A stretch of 64,000 nt of DNA from Climacium dendroides. Taxonomy: Eukaryota > Streptophyta > Bryopsida > Hypnales > Climaciaceae. The notes under the pieces were generated by a model that worked only from the letters and a program-made list of their open reading frames with translations, had not been told where the DNA came from and did not search any database. Both the position numbers and the translations under genes were made by a program. Location: contig OX467082.1 of NCBI GenBank assembly GCA_950106755.1, positions 33,108,001-33,172,000 on the forward strand, given 5' to 3'. Of the stretch, positions 23,331 through 36,574 are shown one piece after another. Position 1 is the stretch's first letter; each line of letters opens with the position of its first letter.

Positions 23331-26300
23331 GAGAGCATTCGAAATGAAGGGATCAAATATATTCCCAACACCGTATTCTAGAGCAACTAACGGAGTAGTT
23401 CGCGGGGCTGTTCATCGGCGCATAGTGTCTCCGGTGGATGCAGTTGACAACAGCTATGCCGGGAACTTGGGGAACCCTAATGAAGTTCAAGAATTATTAA
23501 CACCAAGTAAGTGTACATTCAATGAAGTTTTTTCAATAAAATTAAATAAAGTATTGATGGCCGGGTGCATAGAATAAAATCATACCTAAAGAGTACTTTC
23601 TGTTGCAACACTATGCTTGCTTGTTTCCATTTGTCTATATGTGCAACATGTGAATGAAAGAAATGTTTGTATTTTACAGAATTGCCCGAAAAATTGCAAT
23701 GTAGAATTTCATACATTATTGTGTAATTAAGTTTTGTTGGCAATAAATGACATAATAAGAGGTTATCAAATTCCAATGATTATGAATAATACAATCACCC
23801 CTAAATCTATTTGATTGTATTTGTCGGTTTTCCATAAGGTATGTACGTAGTTCTTGACCACCACTTAATTACATTTCGATTACTTTTCAAAAATTCCTTA
23901 GTTTAGAATCATATGCTATAAATCTTTATGAGGTGCCATGTTCTATATTTTATAAAATTAGAAACCAAATGTTTAAGATAATATTGCATCAGCCTGTTCA
24001 CTTAAAATTTGTTTGTTCAGATAATAATGTTGAGCACCAAGATACTCCAAGTCAAAGTAATTTGAATGCCTAGGAGCGCATGATGATCTTGAGCTTGAAG
24101 CAAATTTCAGATGAGCAGCGCAAGCAAGTGACAATCTTAAGCACAAGTGTGCAGCTTGCACTTGAGCTCACAAGAACTATCCCTGAATTTGTGGACTGGT
24201 CATATATAAAGGTTTGTGCAGTGTACTTGTTTACTGTAAATTTTCTTTTTATTCTAGAAAACAACTACCTCCAACAATTTACATGCACTTCAGACATATC
24301 TCAATTCCGCGCGCACTCAAATTCAATTGGGTGGGAATGCTTGTAGAATTTATAGTTAATTATATGTGGCAATTAAATCGATATGTAACTTTGGAAGAGT
24401 GCAAAAAACTAATTGCATTGCTTTGTAGAAATGTAATTATATATATTCTGTAAGTTATTAAATGTCGCGTCTTTGATTTTTACGATCTACAATTTTCATC
24501 AATGTTTTGAAATCTAAAAATACATGAATTTCTTTCCATATCCAATTTTTAATTTTTTAAAACTTTAAAATGGATGAGCATTATAGAGTTATAATGTAAA
24601 ATATTTAGATCAAAGGCAAATATCTATGTCATTGCATGTAAAAAAACTAATAAACTGTGGCTATTTATTGGCTACATTATCCCAAGAATATAAATCTTCA
24701 TTTCCGTAGTGCATGTATTTATTGGCAATGAATGTTTCTAGAAAACTAATAGCACCTGCGGCTTTTCCTTCTTAATTGCAGCATAAAATGCTTGCAGTTG
24801 CTCGAAATCTCATTCTTGGCTTTCAGAAATCGAGTTCCATGTACCCAGAGTACAACACCATCAGAGATGAAGTACTAATAGCCTTCAACACGAGTGTTAC
24901 TGATGGTGCAAACATCAAACTATTTCAAAAACACTGGGGTTGTCAAACGGACAGAAAGATTGGATTGCAAAAACCCATTCTTCGTTACCTAAGAGATTAT
25001 CGAGGAAAAATCACTGGGAAGCTTCGAACTGAGCTTTATGATCAGTTGGGAGTTCCTAAACCAAAAAATCGGCGGGGAAGAGGTGAGGAGGTTGATGTTT
25101 GGATGTTGAAGTTGAAGGACCTCAAAGACAATGATGTGTGGCGAATGAATGAAGATGATCCATTTGGAAGTATAGCGGTCCATGGTGCTATTGCATTGGT
25201 GATGAAAGGTTCACACTTTGATCCATTTGAACTTGTTGAAGTTACTATTGAACAAGCGGGTTTTTTTTTCTATGTGGTAAGTATATGTAATTCCTCTTCT
25301 CATTATATCATTGTCGGCATGTTCATTGATTTAGTCACAATCAATCATTGAAATGTTGCTCCCTTACAGTTTATTATATTATAAATAATTGGTTCAACTT
25401 TTGGTAGAAATTGAATTCTGCATATTAGCCTATGATTGAAGACATCCCGGAAGCCATATACTTCAATGCATTTTGGTTGTAAGATCACAACACCTAAAAG
25501 CATCCTAATTGACATTCCAAAATGGTTTCTATTACGGAGACATGTCAATTTTGTGGCTCCCTGTTGGCATTTGGCAAAATCAACGGCGCATGTTTTATTA
25601 TCATGTCTTCTGAGAGTTGCATATGAAAAATTAAACTTCAAATGCTTGATTGATGGTGTCTTTTTCACTTGACCTTACATTGCCATGCGTTTATAACATA
25701 TTTCCAAATTATTTCCATTTACTAAATTATGTGTGGTAATATTTGTAATGTACATGGTTATATATTGCAGTTGGAATTGGCCATGGAAGGTAGGTCATTG
25801 GATCCTGGAAATCAAATGTGGCACTATCGGCAAATGAAGATGATGGAACAGAGCATAGTCCGTTCAAGTGGCCAAATGCAAAAAATCCTTGTTGTCGAGA
25901 AAGATGGAATAGAAGAAAATGTTCATGAGGAAAATGCTAGTGAGTAATATTGAAGAACTTTGTAATGGGTGCAGTTTTTATTGATTCTTTGTACTCCCAT
26001 TATGGAGCCATTTTTGATTGAATGTTTAGTCAAGCAATATTGATTTTTATTTTAATTGTAAACCAAGCTTAGTGAAGTAGAAAAAGTATCGAAGAGTGCA
26101 TGTTCCCCATTTGCACTTGATGACATGTTTATTGATTGTTTATTGAAATAATCATGAATTTCTAACTCATTGAACTGTTTTTCTGAAGACCACACGCTTG
26201 AATAAATACATGAGGACTATGTATATAAGAGGGATAAAAGTGAGGTTCATCCCCTAATTCCAACATGTATCATCTTTTCTTGTTTTGAAATTGCTATTTG

Positions 26301-26469
26301 ATAACACTAAGCGGCATTATTGATTCATGGTAAAAGAGGTAGATGGAGTGAAGGCTTGTTCCTTATTTATTGGCTTATGATGTTTATGACTTGGTTTGTT
26401 TTTGAACCACACTCAGAAGATGTAATGGTGCAGTCATCAGGGCAACAACAACTCTACAATTCAATTTAA
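23331..26469 (+). pseudogene. Unrecognised five-exon gene with one in-frame TAG
   Basis: Exons 23331-23506, 24021-24211, 24782-25276, 25771-25939 and 26417-26469 join in consistent phase with standard splice sites, ending in TAA. The frame is open except for a single TAG at 24071-24073 in exon 2, so the copy is either broken there, spliced differently, or translated from the ATG at 24080. The visible protein is hydrophilic and mainly alpha-helical in character: exon 2 ends LTRTIPEFVDWSYIK, and exon 3 has VARNLILGFQKS, LRYLRDYRGKITGKLRTELY, a basic PKNRRGRG patch and HGAIALVMKGSHFDPFELVE. I do not recognise the family. It lies 2.1 kb downstream of the zinc-finger oxygenase on the same strand, so the two may be co-inherited, but no functional link can be shown. 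An upstream start was not found. Confidence 0.5.
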
Positions 26470-29400
26470 CCCTTCCCATGTACAGGTATGTATGCTACAT
26501 TTTTTAATTGAATTCAAGAAAATCCATTCATTTGCATTTGATGTTCAGTTAGAATACTGCACATTGTCTGCTACAATTGTGTAAAATGTTAAGTGTGTGA
26601 TTGGAATATAAGCAGTGAAATTGCATCTCTAATTATGTCCTTCAAAGATTGAAATTGTAAATAAAAAATCTTTGTTTAGCAAGTAATTGAATACTATAAG
26701 TATCAACTACTCACTTTCAATTTCTTCATTATTGTTATGAATTCTTTCTTGTGGATGATTGTACTTGACACAGAAATTGCCTTGTACTCTACTGAATTTT
26801 GCATAGGAAAACCTATAAAAGCAGCTATTGGAGCCATTTAAAATTGGGGAGCATTTGGAGCGAGTTGAAGACGTCATTCTCAAATCAAAAGCGTTTTATT
26901 TCATGGTCTAATTGCTTCATGATTGTGATTTTTGATTGTGACATTATCTTTACCTAAGTTTTTATCACAATCTGATGTATAATCTGCTGCATTATACTTG
27001 TAGCTGCTACACAACTATACTAGAACATGATGTACATGTCATACTACCTTTTATACCAAAGTGGTTTACGTTTTCACTATCGCGATGTATGTGTGAATGT
27101 TTGGGTATTATTAAATTTCAATTACAACTTTCAAATTTTTCTTTTGAAACTCTCTTTGACTTATACTTTCATGTTTTTGTGATTTCAATAATTAGCCAGT
27201 AGTATCAATTGAATCAAAATTGAAAGTATTGCAAGCATTTTGGTATGTACAATTTACGGTAGCTGTGATGTACTCATGATTGGGCAATCTTGAATGTTGT
27301 TCTTGTTGTTCGTTTTTAAGCTTCAATAAATAAGATATAAATTGAATTTCACAAATGCAAACAGTGAACTCATATACACCTAAATCAGTTTCAATTTATA
27401 TCCTAATATTTAATAAGCATTGCTGCACTAGTGACAACGATATTATTGCTATGAATTTTCCATGCACTTTAACACACATATAATGCGCGACAAAGATAAT
27501 TCTTTTTAGTGCCTAATTTGTGTCTTCTTCACATTTGCGATTTCTGTGAAGAAGTCAGATAGTTAATATAGATTACAAAGTGGCGCCAATTCTTTATAGT
27601 TACTGTGTGCATTGCAACGATGCGATAACTTAGAAATTAACGCACGCACCCATGAAACAATAGTAACTACGTGGTAATTGTTAACAATTCGCTAGGTCAG
27701 AACTTTGAGATGATGGTCTTGACATCAAACAAAGAATAGTGGTCTTCACATCATACACTACATGTACATCAATCAAAACTCAACTATAGCATTTAAAATA
27801 TTCATTTTTTGTATTTCATAAAAACTAGAAAAATGAATGATCAATAAGTTTAATTTCTATTCATTCAAGAATTTGTTCTTTCCAAAATGAAATAAATTAT
27901 TGCAATTGTAAACTTTATATGTTGATACCAAAATACTCAATACTAAATTTATTGTACATGTATTTTTTAATTCAAATTATAAATAATTATTCATTATTTA
28001 ATCTTCATTTTTCATAAGAATCTTCAATTACTCTAATTTATATTGAAAATGATGTATAGTTTTGAAATTTTTATATTTAAAAATTGAAATAATTTATTAT
28101 TTTAAAACCAATGACTTTAAAAGTTTAACATTATCAAAAAGAAGTTTTTCATTTAAAAAAGTTAAAACTTTATATCAATTTCATAAAATCAACTAAATTT
28201 AACTTCATAGTCATAGTATTAAATTGACTTAAGGTCATAGGTAAAGGTATTTAGGGCGTCACAAATAAATTCTTTATTTCATCATTTTTCACATAATTTT
28301 GGATTTACTACATCAAGGAAAAAAATCAAATTAATTAAATTTTTATTTATTATTATTTAGTTAATATTTTATTCTTACTATACAAATTACAAAATTTGTA
28401 TAGTTTCTAAAAATTATATTCGTCCCTAAAGGTCAAAATGTCCCTAAAGAGGATGATAGATGGAAAAAAAATTCAACTACTTGAAGTTGTTATTTCATCC
28501 ATTTGAATCTTTTATATGGAGTATACTAATTATCTAGGATTTTTTACTATATAAATTTTGAAAATTTATTTGTACAAATATTCTATGAATTTTAGAATTA
28601 AAGTTTTGTATGACTTTCTAGCTTTAAAAGTATTATAAATAAGAATTTTCATTGTGCAATTGAATATTAAATTTGAAAAATTTATCATAGTTATCATAGA
28701 AAAAAACAATCACTAAAAAAATTCAAAAGTCTGTTTATAATAAAAATTAAAATATTCATTATTTTTAGTTTATTTATATTATATTATTGGAACTAATTTG
28801 GACATATATAACCATTAAGATGTAATCTAAGACTATTAATTAAAAATATTATTCACAATTTATTAAATTTATTTATTAAGGGCTACTTCATAATGAATCT
28901 TTGAAAATCATAAAATCTTTAGAAAAACTATGACCTTTAGGGATTAAGGTTATGCACATTAATAGACTATGTATAATATCATGAAATAAAAATATAAAAT
29001 TTGAACTTGCATATAGTTTACATGGACAAAATGATGTTTGTCTACATTCATATTTAATTATTAATCTTGAGACCTTGAGATGGACAAAAAATGTTTGATG
29101 AATGACCTTAACAACAAAGAATGTAATTACTGTATCCAATAATGCATATATTAATTCAAAAATTTGATACTTTTGGTTGTCTATCTATCACAAAGGCCTC
29201 ATTTTTCTAAGGTTAATTCATTAAGGACTGTGGTCGATTAGGGGGGGGCAAAGTGTTTCGTAGTCATATGCGATGAATGGTAATAACTAAAGATAAAGAA
29301 TGGATTTCACAAATCTCACCTTACTAATGGATGCATTGTGCACATTTTACTATTTTGTTGTGAAATTTACAGGAAAAATACATTTTCTTCTAAGATTTTA

Positions 29401-30380
29401 TAAAGTATCTTTGTGCTTGTATGTATTTCAATATGTATGCTATTACATCTCTATGCTTTCACTCTATCTTTTTTTGTCATTCTTTCTTGTGAATGATTGT
29501 CATGTGTCACATCTTTTAGCATCATGATGGCTGTCAAGGAGATCATAGGCTTCAAGGAATGCTACGCAAGAGTTTTCAAAGAACGCCACATTGGAATGCA
29601 AATGCCATCGTATAGGTTCAGTTGAACATTAGTGGTTGCTTTACAGTGCACAACATAATAATGAAATCATATAAGGATTTGGAGAGGTGAAAATTGACCA
29701 TCTGTAAATAGGGTGAATTTGACTCAAAGAAGCAAACATAACTAAATCTAAGCTCCAAACATTAAGAACATAGCCAGCATATAAACTGATGAAGAAAAAC
29801 AAAAATGACTATGAAGGTTGGGGCATAAATATAGTCAAACCTATATGTCACCACACCCTTGTGAATTAATGGACACTTCTTTGCTATAGGAGACAGTCAC
29901 AAAGGTCACAAAGGTCACAAAGAAACAATCCACATCCACAAGTACATATACAAGTCATCAATATGCTAGAACAAATGACCACCACGAGCCACTAAAAAGT
30001 TCCTCTATACCAAAAACAAGAAAAGGGAACTTATTGACACCTAAAATGGCAACAACTTCATTTCAAGTCTATTGATCCTACACGCACTCCAACTTCATGC
30101 ATATATATATAGTACATACACGAACCTAGGGTAGTTGAGGTGCTCATGCCCTTGTAACTAGTGGCGTCACAATATTTAGATCTAGTGGAATAAGTTTTGG
30201 ATCCCCTTCTGTGTTGTATTGTCTTTCGAGTTCACTCGCTTGAATGCACCCCCAACCTCATCATTGTCCTCGACCCCAACTTGTTGTCAAACCACTCATA
30301 ATCCGAGACTTTGTTGCTCGTATTGTGGTCTCCAACATTGTATGATTGAAGGATGTGTCAAGTGCACCCTTGGGCTTGCG
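26470..30380. other. Very AT-rich gene-poor region
   Basis: No exon chain was found. Long A/T-dominated stretches (about 27800-28900) and scattered short frames occur. A G8 run lies at about 29241-29248. Confidence 0.4.
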
Positions 30381-30389
30381 TGTGTATTT

Positions 30390-30920
30390 CTATTTTTGCT
30401 TTGGCAAAGATGGTGTTGGCACGTCCCCCACATTGTGAATCACCTCAAGGCATGCCTTTTGCTTGCGCTCATACTTCCTCTTTGACTCCACCATAATGTT
30501 TTCATCTCCAACAGCAGGGTGCACATTTTCCTTGTACTTTTTGCCATGATGCAATGGTCGGCCTTCTACTACCATGAGAAGTAGATGTGGCAATGGAAAC
30601 GGCACATTATGATCAAGGACATTGTAAAGAATGGTTGTCCCTCCCTTGTGAACCTTGCCATCATTAGAAGTTGGAAGACTACTTGCCAACAAGCCACAAA
30701 AAGATCGTTTGTCGCAAATCGGCATAAAGCTCAATGGAGAAGCCATCTTCGCTACCTTCTTTGCATCAAGGACCCCAACCAAGTAACCTTATTGAATGAC
30801 AATAAAAAAGATAGCGTACTTGTACCCCAAATTTTTTTTGCAAATTGTTATATTCTCTTACACTAGGGGGAAATGGATGTGAAACAAGGTAGGTGCAATC
30901 AAGAAATCCCATGAATATAC
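30390..30920 (-). pseudogene. Possible PIF/Harbinger-type nuclease relic
   Basis: On the minus strand a short frame reads FMGFLDCTYLVSHPFPP and continues EYNNLQKKFGVQVRYLFYC before breaking. About 50 bases on, another frame resumes with VGVLDAKKVAKMASPLSF. The G-x-x-D-C-T motif, the K-x-x-x-x-V-Q-V segment and a D-A-K-V-A...S-x-L block in this order resemble the DDE nuclease of PIF/Harbinger elements (GxxDxTH ... NVQ ... G-x-x-x-D-x-x-V). The resemblance is partial and the frame is broken at about 30785, so this is at best a decayed remnant. Confidence 0.35.
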
Positions 30921-31815
30921 AATGTTTCTTAGGAAAAAATCGTTGGTTGGCTATCTAATTGGACAAGATTGCAACTGTGTAAGCAAATTTTTAAGGAGGA
31001 GGTGGAGGTTGTGGTCACAAATCCATTGTGGCACCTATTTAATCATTTTGTTGCGTTGGCCATCCTCCTATATACAAAGACGCTAGCATTCGATGGAGTC
31101 TAAGTCCTCAACTACTTGCAATGAATACCCCTACAACCAAGCTACAATTGTAGGTGGCTTGATTTCTCCTCACTTTTTATATTGGCTACGTCCGTTGGAC
31201 TTTGTGTTTGTGTGCAGGTCTTTTGGTAGACAATATGCAATTGACGCCTCCACAGCAAGTTATGTCCTTGTTCACAGCTCTAGTTAGAAATTTGGCACTG
31301 AAAACCTTGACAATCTTTCCAATCCTCCACTTCTTACTTCATTGTGGCAAACAAAACCCTAATCTATGAGAAATCAAGGACAATCATTGTTTGTAGGGAG
31401 GTACCTATTGGAATACCATTTAGGAACTCCATCGCTTGCTCTCAATCTCGAATATGCTTGGGCTTTTGCAGAGCTTCGCGGTTATGCCTAATGGCCCTTG
31501 GATATGTCTTTCCCGCATTCGCATCACTATAAAGAAGGCAATGCTGTCATGTTGTATATACGTCCACTATGTAAAAATATATATTTGTTGTCATAGTAGA
31601 GGGTTTTTTGAGAGTTTAACGATTTAAGTGAAGTAGACTCTACCTTTTTTACCTTTAATAGACAACTATTTGACATTAATTCTTTCGTTTCTATGCTTAA
31701 AGACAATTCAAAGGTTTATTTTGTGTTTGAAGTTGTTGAAATTTTGCGTTGGCCATCTCTTTTGCCTTGGAAGGTTGTTCATCATATTTTTGTGATTTCA
31801 AAATTATATTATTTG
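30921..31815. other. Unassigned region
   Basis: Short open frames on the plus strand (31093-31287, 31344-31532) have no recognised similarity. The region may contain further remains of the adjacent decayed element. Confidence 0.3.
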
Positions 31816-31819
31816 CTCA

Positions 31820-32370
31820 ATTTGGAGTTTCTGTGTGAAAGTTATGCTTAAAGAAGTGAGAAAGGGTTGATTGTCAAAGAGTATGGAGGGTAGAATTTTT
31901 GAGGGCTCATAACTACTTGATGAAGCGATATTTCCTTTTGATATTTGGTGTGTTTATATATTGAGTTTTTGTTTTTCCATAAAGTTATCATTCTCTTTGT
32001 TTGGAATTAGGATGTAAAAGTTATGAGTGTAAAAAAAAGTGGTGAGGAGTTCCCTTTGATTTGAAGTGAGAGGACTTTGACCAACTATAAAAGTTGGACA
32101 ATATAATATTTTGAAGTGAATTTTGAAGATATTTTAGATAATTGTGTTAGCTCTCTATAGAAATATTACAAGATCAATTTGGAATTAGCACATGAAAGTT
32201 ATGAGCTTACAAGCAAAGTAGTGATGAGTTGCCTTTGAGTTGAAGAGGGTGTACTTTGAGAGACTATAAAAGTCGGACAGTATGAGCTTCTGTAATGATA
32301 TTTGAAGGGTTTGTAGATATTATTGTTATCTTTTTAAAGAGTTATCACACTCTCAATTTGAAGTCTTAAA
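31820..32370. repeat. Degenerate tandem repeat of about 178 bp, three copies
   Basis: A block with ttggaatta, then gaaagttatgag, then a ttgccttt(g/t)a(g/t)ttgaag-type segment, then actataaaagt(t/c)ggacagtat recurs with the aaagttatg core at about 31838, 32017 and 32195. Copies are well diverged. Confidence 0.65.
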
Positions 32371-33240
32371 GCGATTTTGACACTCATTTTAGTATTAGGT
32401 GTTTCTTCAAAGGAAGTTTAAAATGTTTATGTGCAACTTCTACTACTTTTATACAAACAAGTGACATCTTTTTGGCCTATATGACACATCATGGGAGTAT
32501 TTGAGCACGTGATATTTTATTTGGTTTACTTAATTCTATCTAGAGATTTATGTGTATATATGTGGATTTGTGAATGTATTTTGACCTCATAGTCTTTCAT
32601 TTTCCAGGCCAAATCTAGTTGCAGCTAGATTCCCCTTCATTTTTCCAAAGCAAGGCCTCTCTATCCAACAATGCATTGGCACCCTCCAACAGAAATGTAG
32701 ACTTTCTTAAACAAAGTTCTCAGTCCCCCTCGCGACATCCTATGAATACTAAATTCCCTGTCAGTGTGTACAATGTACTATTTCTTTTGCATTTATAGCC
32801 ATCTTTATACATTCAATGTTATATTTCTAGCCAAATTTCCATTAGTTTTTACAATTGTAAACCCACATAGAAGCTTAGATTGGCCTACTTATTGTCCCAA
32901 ATCTTGCGGTCTCTAACTCCCCATAGATGTTCCCCTTGGTTCATCTCAAAATTCACTACCAAACTTTGCCTACCATTGAAAAAGTGGCAATTTTGACTAG
33001 AAAATGGTTGACTAGTCCTTAATGGATTAATGTCACTTTTGTATATACCTTGTTCAATTATAAAATTCTTGAACTTCATAGCAATGGACCTTTGCTTCTC
33101 TTAACCTTGTAACAATATGACAGCCTTAAAGTGTCTAATGGATGACAAAAGATCCTTTAGTATATAAGACAAAAGTGCAAATGCTCATCTTTGAAGTTTT
33201 GTGTGGAAATAGGAGGTCTGATACAACAATTTGATCTCCA
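32371..33240. other. Unassigned AT-rich region
   Basis: No gene, no clear repeat structure. A 64-codon minus-strand frame at 33079-32885 has no recognised similarity. Confidence 0.35.
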
Positions 33241-36200
33241 ACTAGCGGTTGGCGCTTGCTATGCTACACATTCACCATTAGAATTTCATTAGAATTTTTA
33301 TGTATTAGATAGAATGCAGAGCAAGAATTTCAATAAATATTCTGATAAAAATTACTAAAATGTTCATATAATTTTTTCAATAAATAGGCATATACTAAAA
33401 TAAACAATAGAAATTTAATGAATGACTAGCGGTTGGCGCTTGCTATGCTACGCATTCATCATTAGAATTTTATAAGAATTTTTATCTATGAGATAGAATG
33501 CAGAACAAAATTTTTCATAAATCTTCAAATCAAAATGATTGAAATCTTTGTATAATTTTTTAATAAGTAAGCATATATTGAAATGTACAATAGAAATTTA
33601 TTGAATGATGAATGAAACATATGCAATGGTAAATACTATAAAGGATACATACATTAGAATGCATTATAAATCTCAAAAACTTTGTAAACAACTTCATTGT
33701 TGTGGAATCCAAAATCGCTTCAATTGAATCAATTTCTGAAAATCATTTGGTTGTAGCAACAGAAAATTGAAATCATGAAAGCTCAAAAAGCTCACAAAAG
33801 CACAAAATCATAGAAGTGCAAAGAAGTGTAAAGCCAAGAGAAGCAATGGATTTGCTACCTCTATAATATCATCCTATGGATCCTCTTTTATATCCTCTTT
33901 AAAAATTTTACTAATATGTGATACAATGAATGCGTAGCATAGCAAGCACGAGCCCCTAGTATTAATGATAGCATTTGTGATATTACAGAGGGAGTTATGA
34001 TTTTAGTAGTATAATGAATGAAATATATGCAATGATGAATATGGTAAAAGATACACATACATTAGAATGCATTAGAAATTTGACTCAATTGTTACAAACA
34101 ATGGCAATCCAAATAGAAGAATTTAAAGGAAAAACTTGTAAATCTCAAAAGCTTTGTGACCAATTTAATTCAAAGCTCACAAAAGCACAAAATCATAAAA
34201 ATGCAAAAGAAGTATAAAGCCAAGAAAAGCAATGGAATTTCTACCTTTATAATATCACCATATTGATCCTCTTTAATATCACCTCAATTGCAACGACTAT
34301 ATTATTTCTATAATGTCACCCTTTGTAAAAAGTGATATTACAAAGGTGATTGTGAATTGCTATTCTATTTTAGTAATATCACATTGTGTGAAAATATGAT
34401 TTCTATGTATGCATGATTGAAAATATTTTTACAAAATATTTAAAATAATTATTTTAAAGACTTATCAAAATCATTATCATGCATTCTATTCAAATATATC
34501 AAATTTTTACTAATATGTGATATAATGAATGCATAGCATAGCAAGCACGAGCCCCTAGTATTAATGGTAGCATTTGTGATATTACAGAGGGACTTATGAT
34601 TTTAGTAGTATGACTAGCGGTTGGCGCTTGCTATGCTACGCATTCATCATTAGAATTTTATAAGAATTTTTATGTATTAAATAGAATGCAAAACAAAAAT
34701 TTCAATAAATCTTTAAATAAAAATGACAAAAATCTTCATATAATTTTTTTTATAAGTAAGCATATATTGAAATGTACAATAGAAATTTATTGAATGATGA
34801 ATGAAACATATGCAATGGTAAATACTATAAAGGATACATACATTAGAATGCATTAGAAATTTGACTCTATTGTTACAAAAAATAGCAACTCAAATAGAAG
34901 AATTTGAAGGAAAAACTTGTAAATCTCAAAAACTTTGTGAACAACTTGATTGTTCTGGAATCCAAAATCACTTCATTGAATAAATTTCTCACAATCATTT
35001 GGTAGTAGCAATAGAAAATTGAAATCATGAAAGCTCAAAGCTCACAAAAGCACAAAATCATAGAAGTGCAAAGAAGTGTAAAGCCAAGAAAAGCAATGGA
35101 ATTGCTACCTTTGTAATATCACCATATTGATCTTCTTTAATATCACCTCAATTGCAACCACTATATTATTTCTATAATATAACCCTTTGTAAAAAGTGAT
35201 ATTACAAAAGTGATTGCAAATTGCTATTCTATTTTTGTAATATCACATTGTGTGAAAATACAATTTCTATGTATGCATGATTGGAAATATTTTTACAAAA
35301 TATTTAAAATAATTATTTTAAAGACTTATCAAAATCATTATCATGCATTCTATTCAAATATATCAAATTTTTACTAAATATGTGATACAATGAATGCATA
35401 ATATAGCAAGTACCAGCCCCTAGTATTAATGGTAGCATTTGTGATATTACAGAGGGACTTATGATTTTAGTAGTATGACTAGCGGTTGGCGCTTGCTATG
35501 CTACGCATTCATCATTAGAATTTTATAAGAATTTTTATGTATTAAATAGAATGCAAAACAAAAATTTCAATAAATCTTCAAATAAAAATGACTAAAATCA
35601 TTGTATAATTTTTTTTTATAAGTAAGCATATATTGAAATGTACAATAGAAATTTATTGAATGATGAATGATATATATATGCTAAAAGATACACATACATT
35701 AGAATGCATTAGAAATTTGACTCCATTGTTAGAAAAAATGGCAACCCAAATTGAAGAATTGAAAAGAAAAACTTATAAGTCTCAAAAACTTTGTGAACAA
35801 CTTAATTGTTGTGGAATTCAAAATCACTTCAATTGAATAAATTTCTCAAAATCATTTGATAGTAGCAATAGAAAATTGAAATCATGAAAGCTCAAAGTTC
35901 ACAAAAGCACAAAATCATAGAAGTGCAAAGAAGTGTAAAGCCAAGAGAAGCAATGAATTTGCTACCTCTATAATATCATCCTATGGATCCTCTTTAATAT
36001 CACCTCAATTGCAACAACTATATTATTTCTATAATATCATCCTTTGTAAAAAGTGATATTACAAAAGTGATTCCAAACTGCTATTCTATTTCTGTAATAT
36101 CACATTGTGTGAAAATACGATTTCTATGTATGCATGATTGAAAATATTTTTTAAAAATATTTAAAATGATTATTTTAAAGACTTATTGAAATCATTATCA

Positions 36201-36280
36201 TGCATTCTATTCAAATATATCAAAATTTTACTAATATGTGATACAATGAATGTGTAGCATAGCAAGCACGGGCCCCTAAT
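33241..36280. mobile_element. Array of related inverted-repeat (MITE-like) elements
   Basis: Left ends ACTAGCGGTTGGCGCTTGCT, continuing atgctacgcattc, occur at 33241, 33425, 34613 and 35478. Inverse right ends (gaatgcgtagcatagcaagc, then acgagcccctagt) end at 33960, 34559, 35424 and 36280. The inner 20 bp of the ends match exactly as inverted repeats and the outer part imperfectly. Elements: 33241-33424 (left part only), 33425-33960 (536 bp, internally deleted), about 34013-34559 (left end missing), 34613-35424 (812 bp) and 35478-36280 (803 bp). Each right end is followed by the same 50-bp spacer (attaatggtagcatttgtga ... gattttagtagtatg), so the array grew by tandem duplication (865-bp period for the two full units) rather than by independent insertions. 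Interiors contain many gtgatatta/taatatcac motifs and remnants of an open frame (34014-34217). Confidence 0.8.
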
Positions 36281-36570
36281 ATTAATGGTAGCATTTGTGA
36301 TATTACAGAGGGAGTTATGATTTTAGTAGTATGATGAATGAATGCTCTTGGGTTTATTAAGCAAATGATTTCCATGGTACCTCCAAAGATGATTTCTATG
36401 GTGACTAGCCTAGCATTCCAAGCATGATTCCAAGATTAAATTGAAGTTCCTTACATTGTTGAATATCTTGGTAATGACATTAAAAAGTTAAGAGATTGTC
36501 GTCATAACATCAACCTTGAAAGGATGTGGCCCTCTATAACCAAAGTAGTCACCAAAATTCTCAGATTATT
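36281..36570. other. Spacer between repeat array and dispersed repeat
   Basis: No gene was recognised. It begins with the same attaatggtagcatttgtga flank that follows the other array members. Confidence 0.4.
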
Positions 36571-36574
36571 TTAA

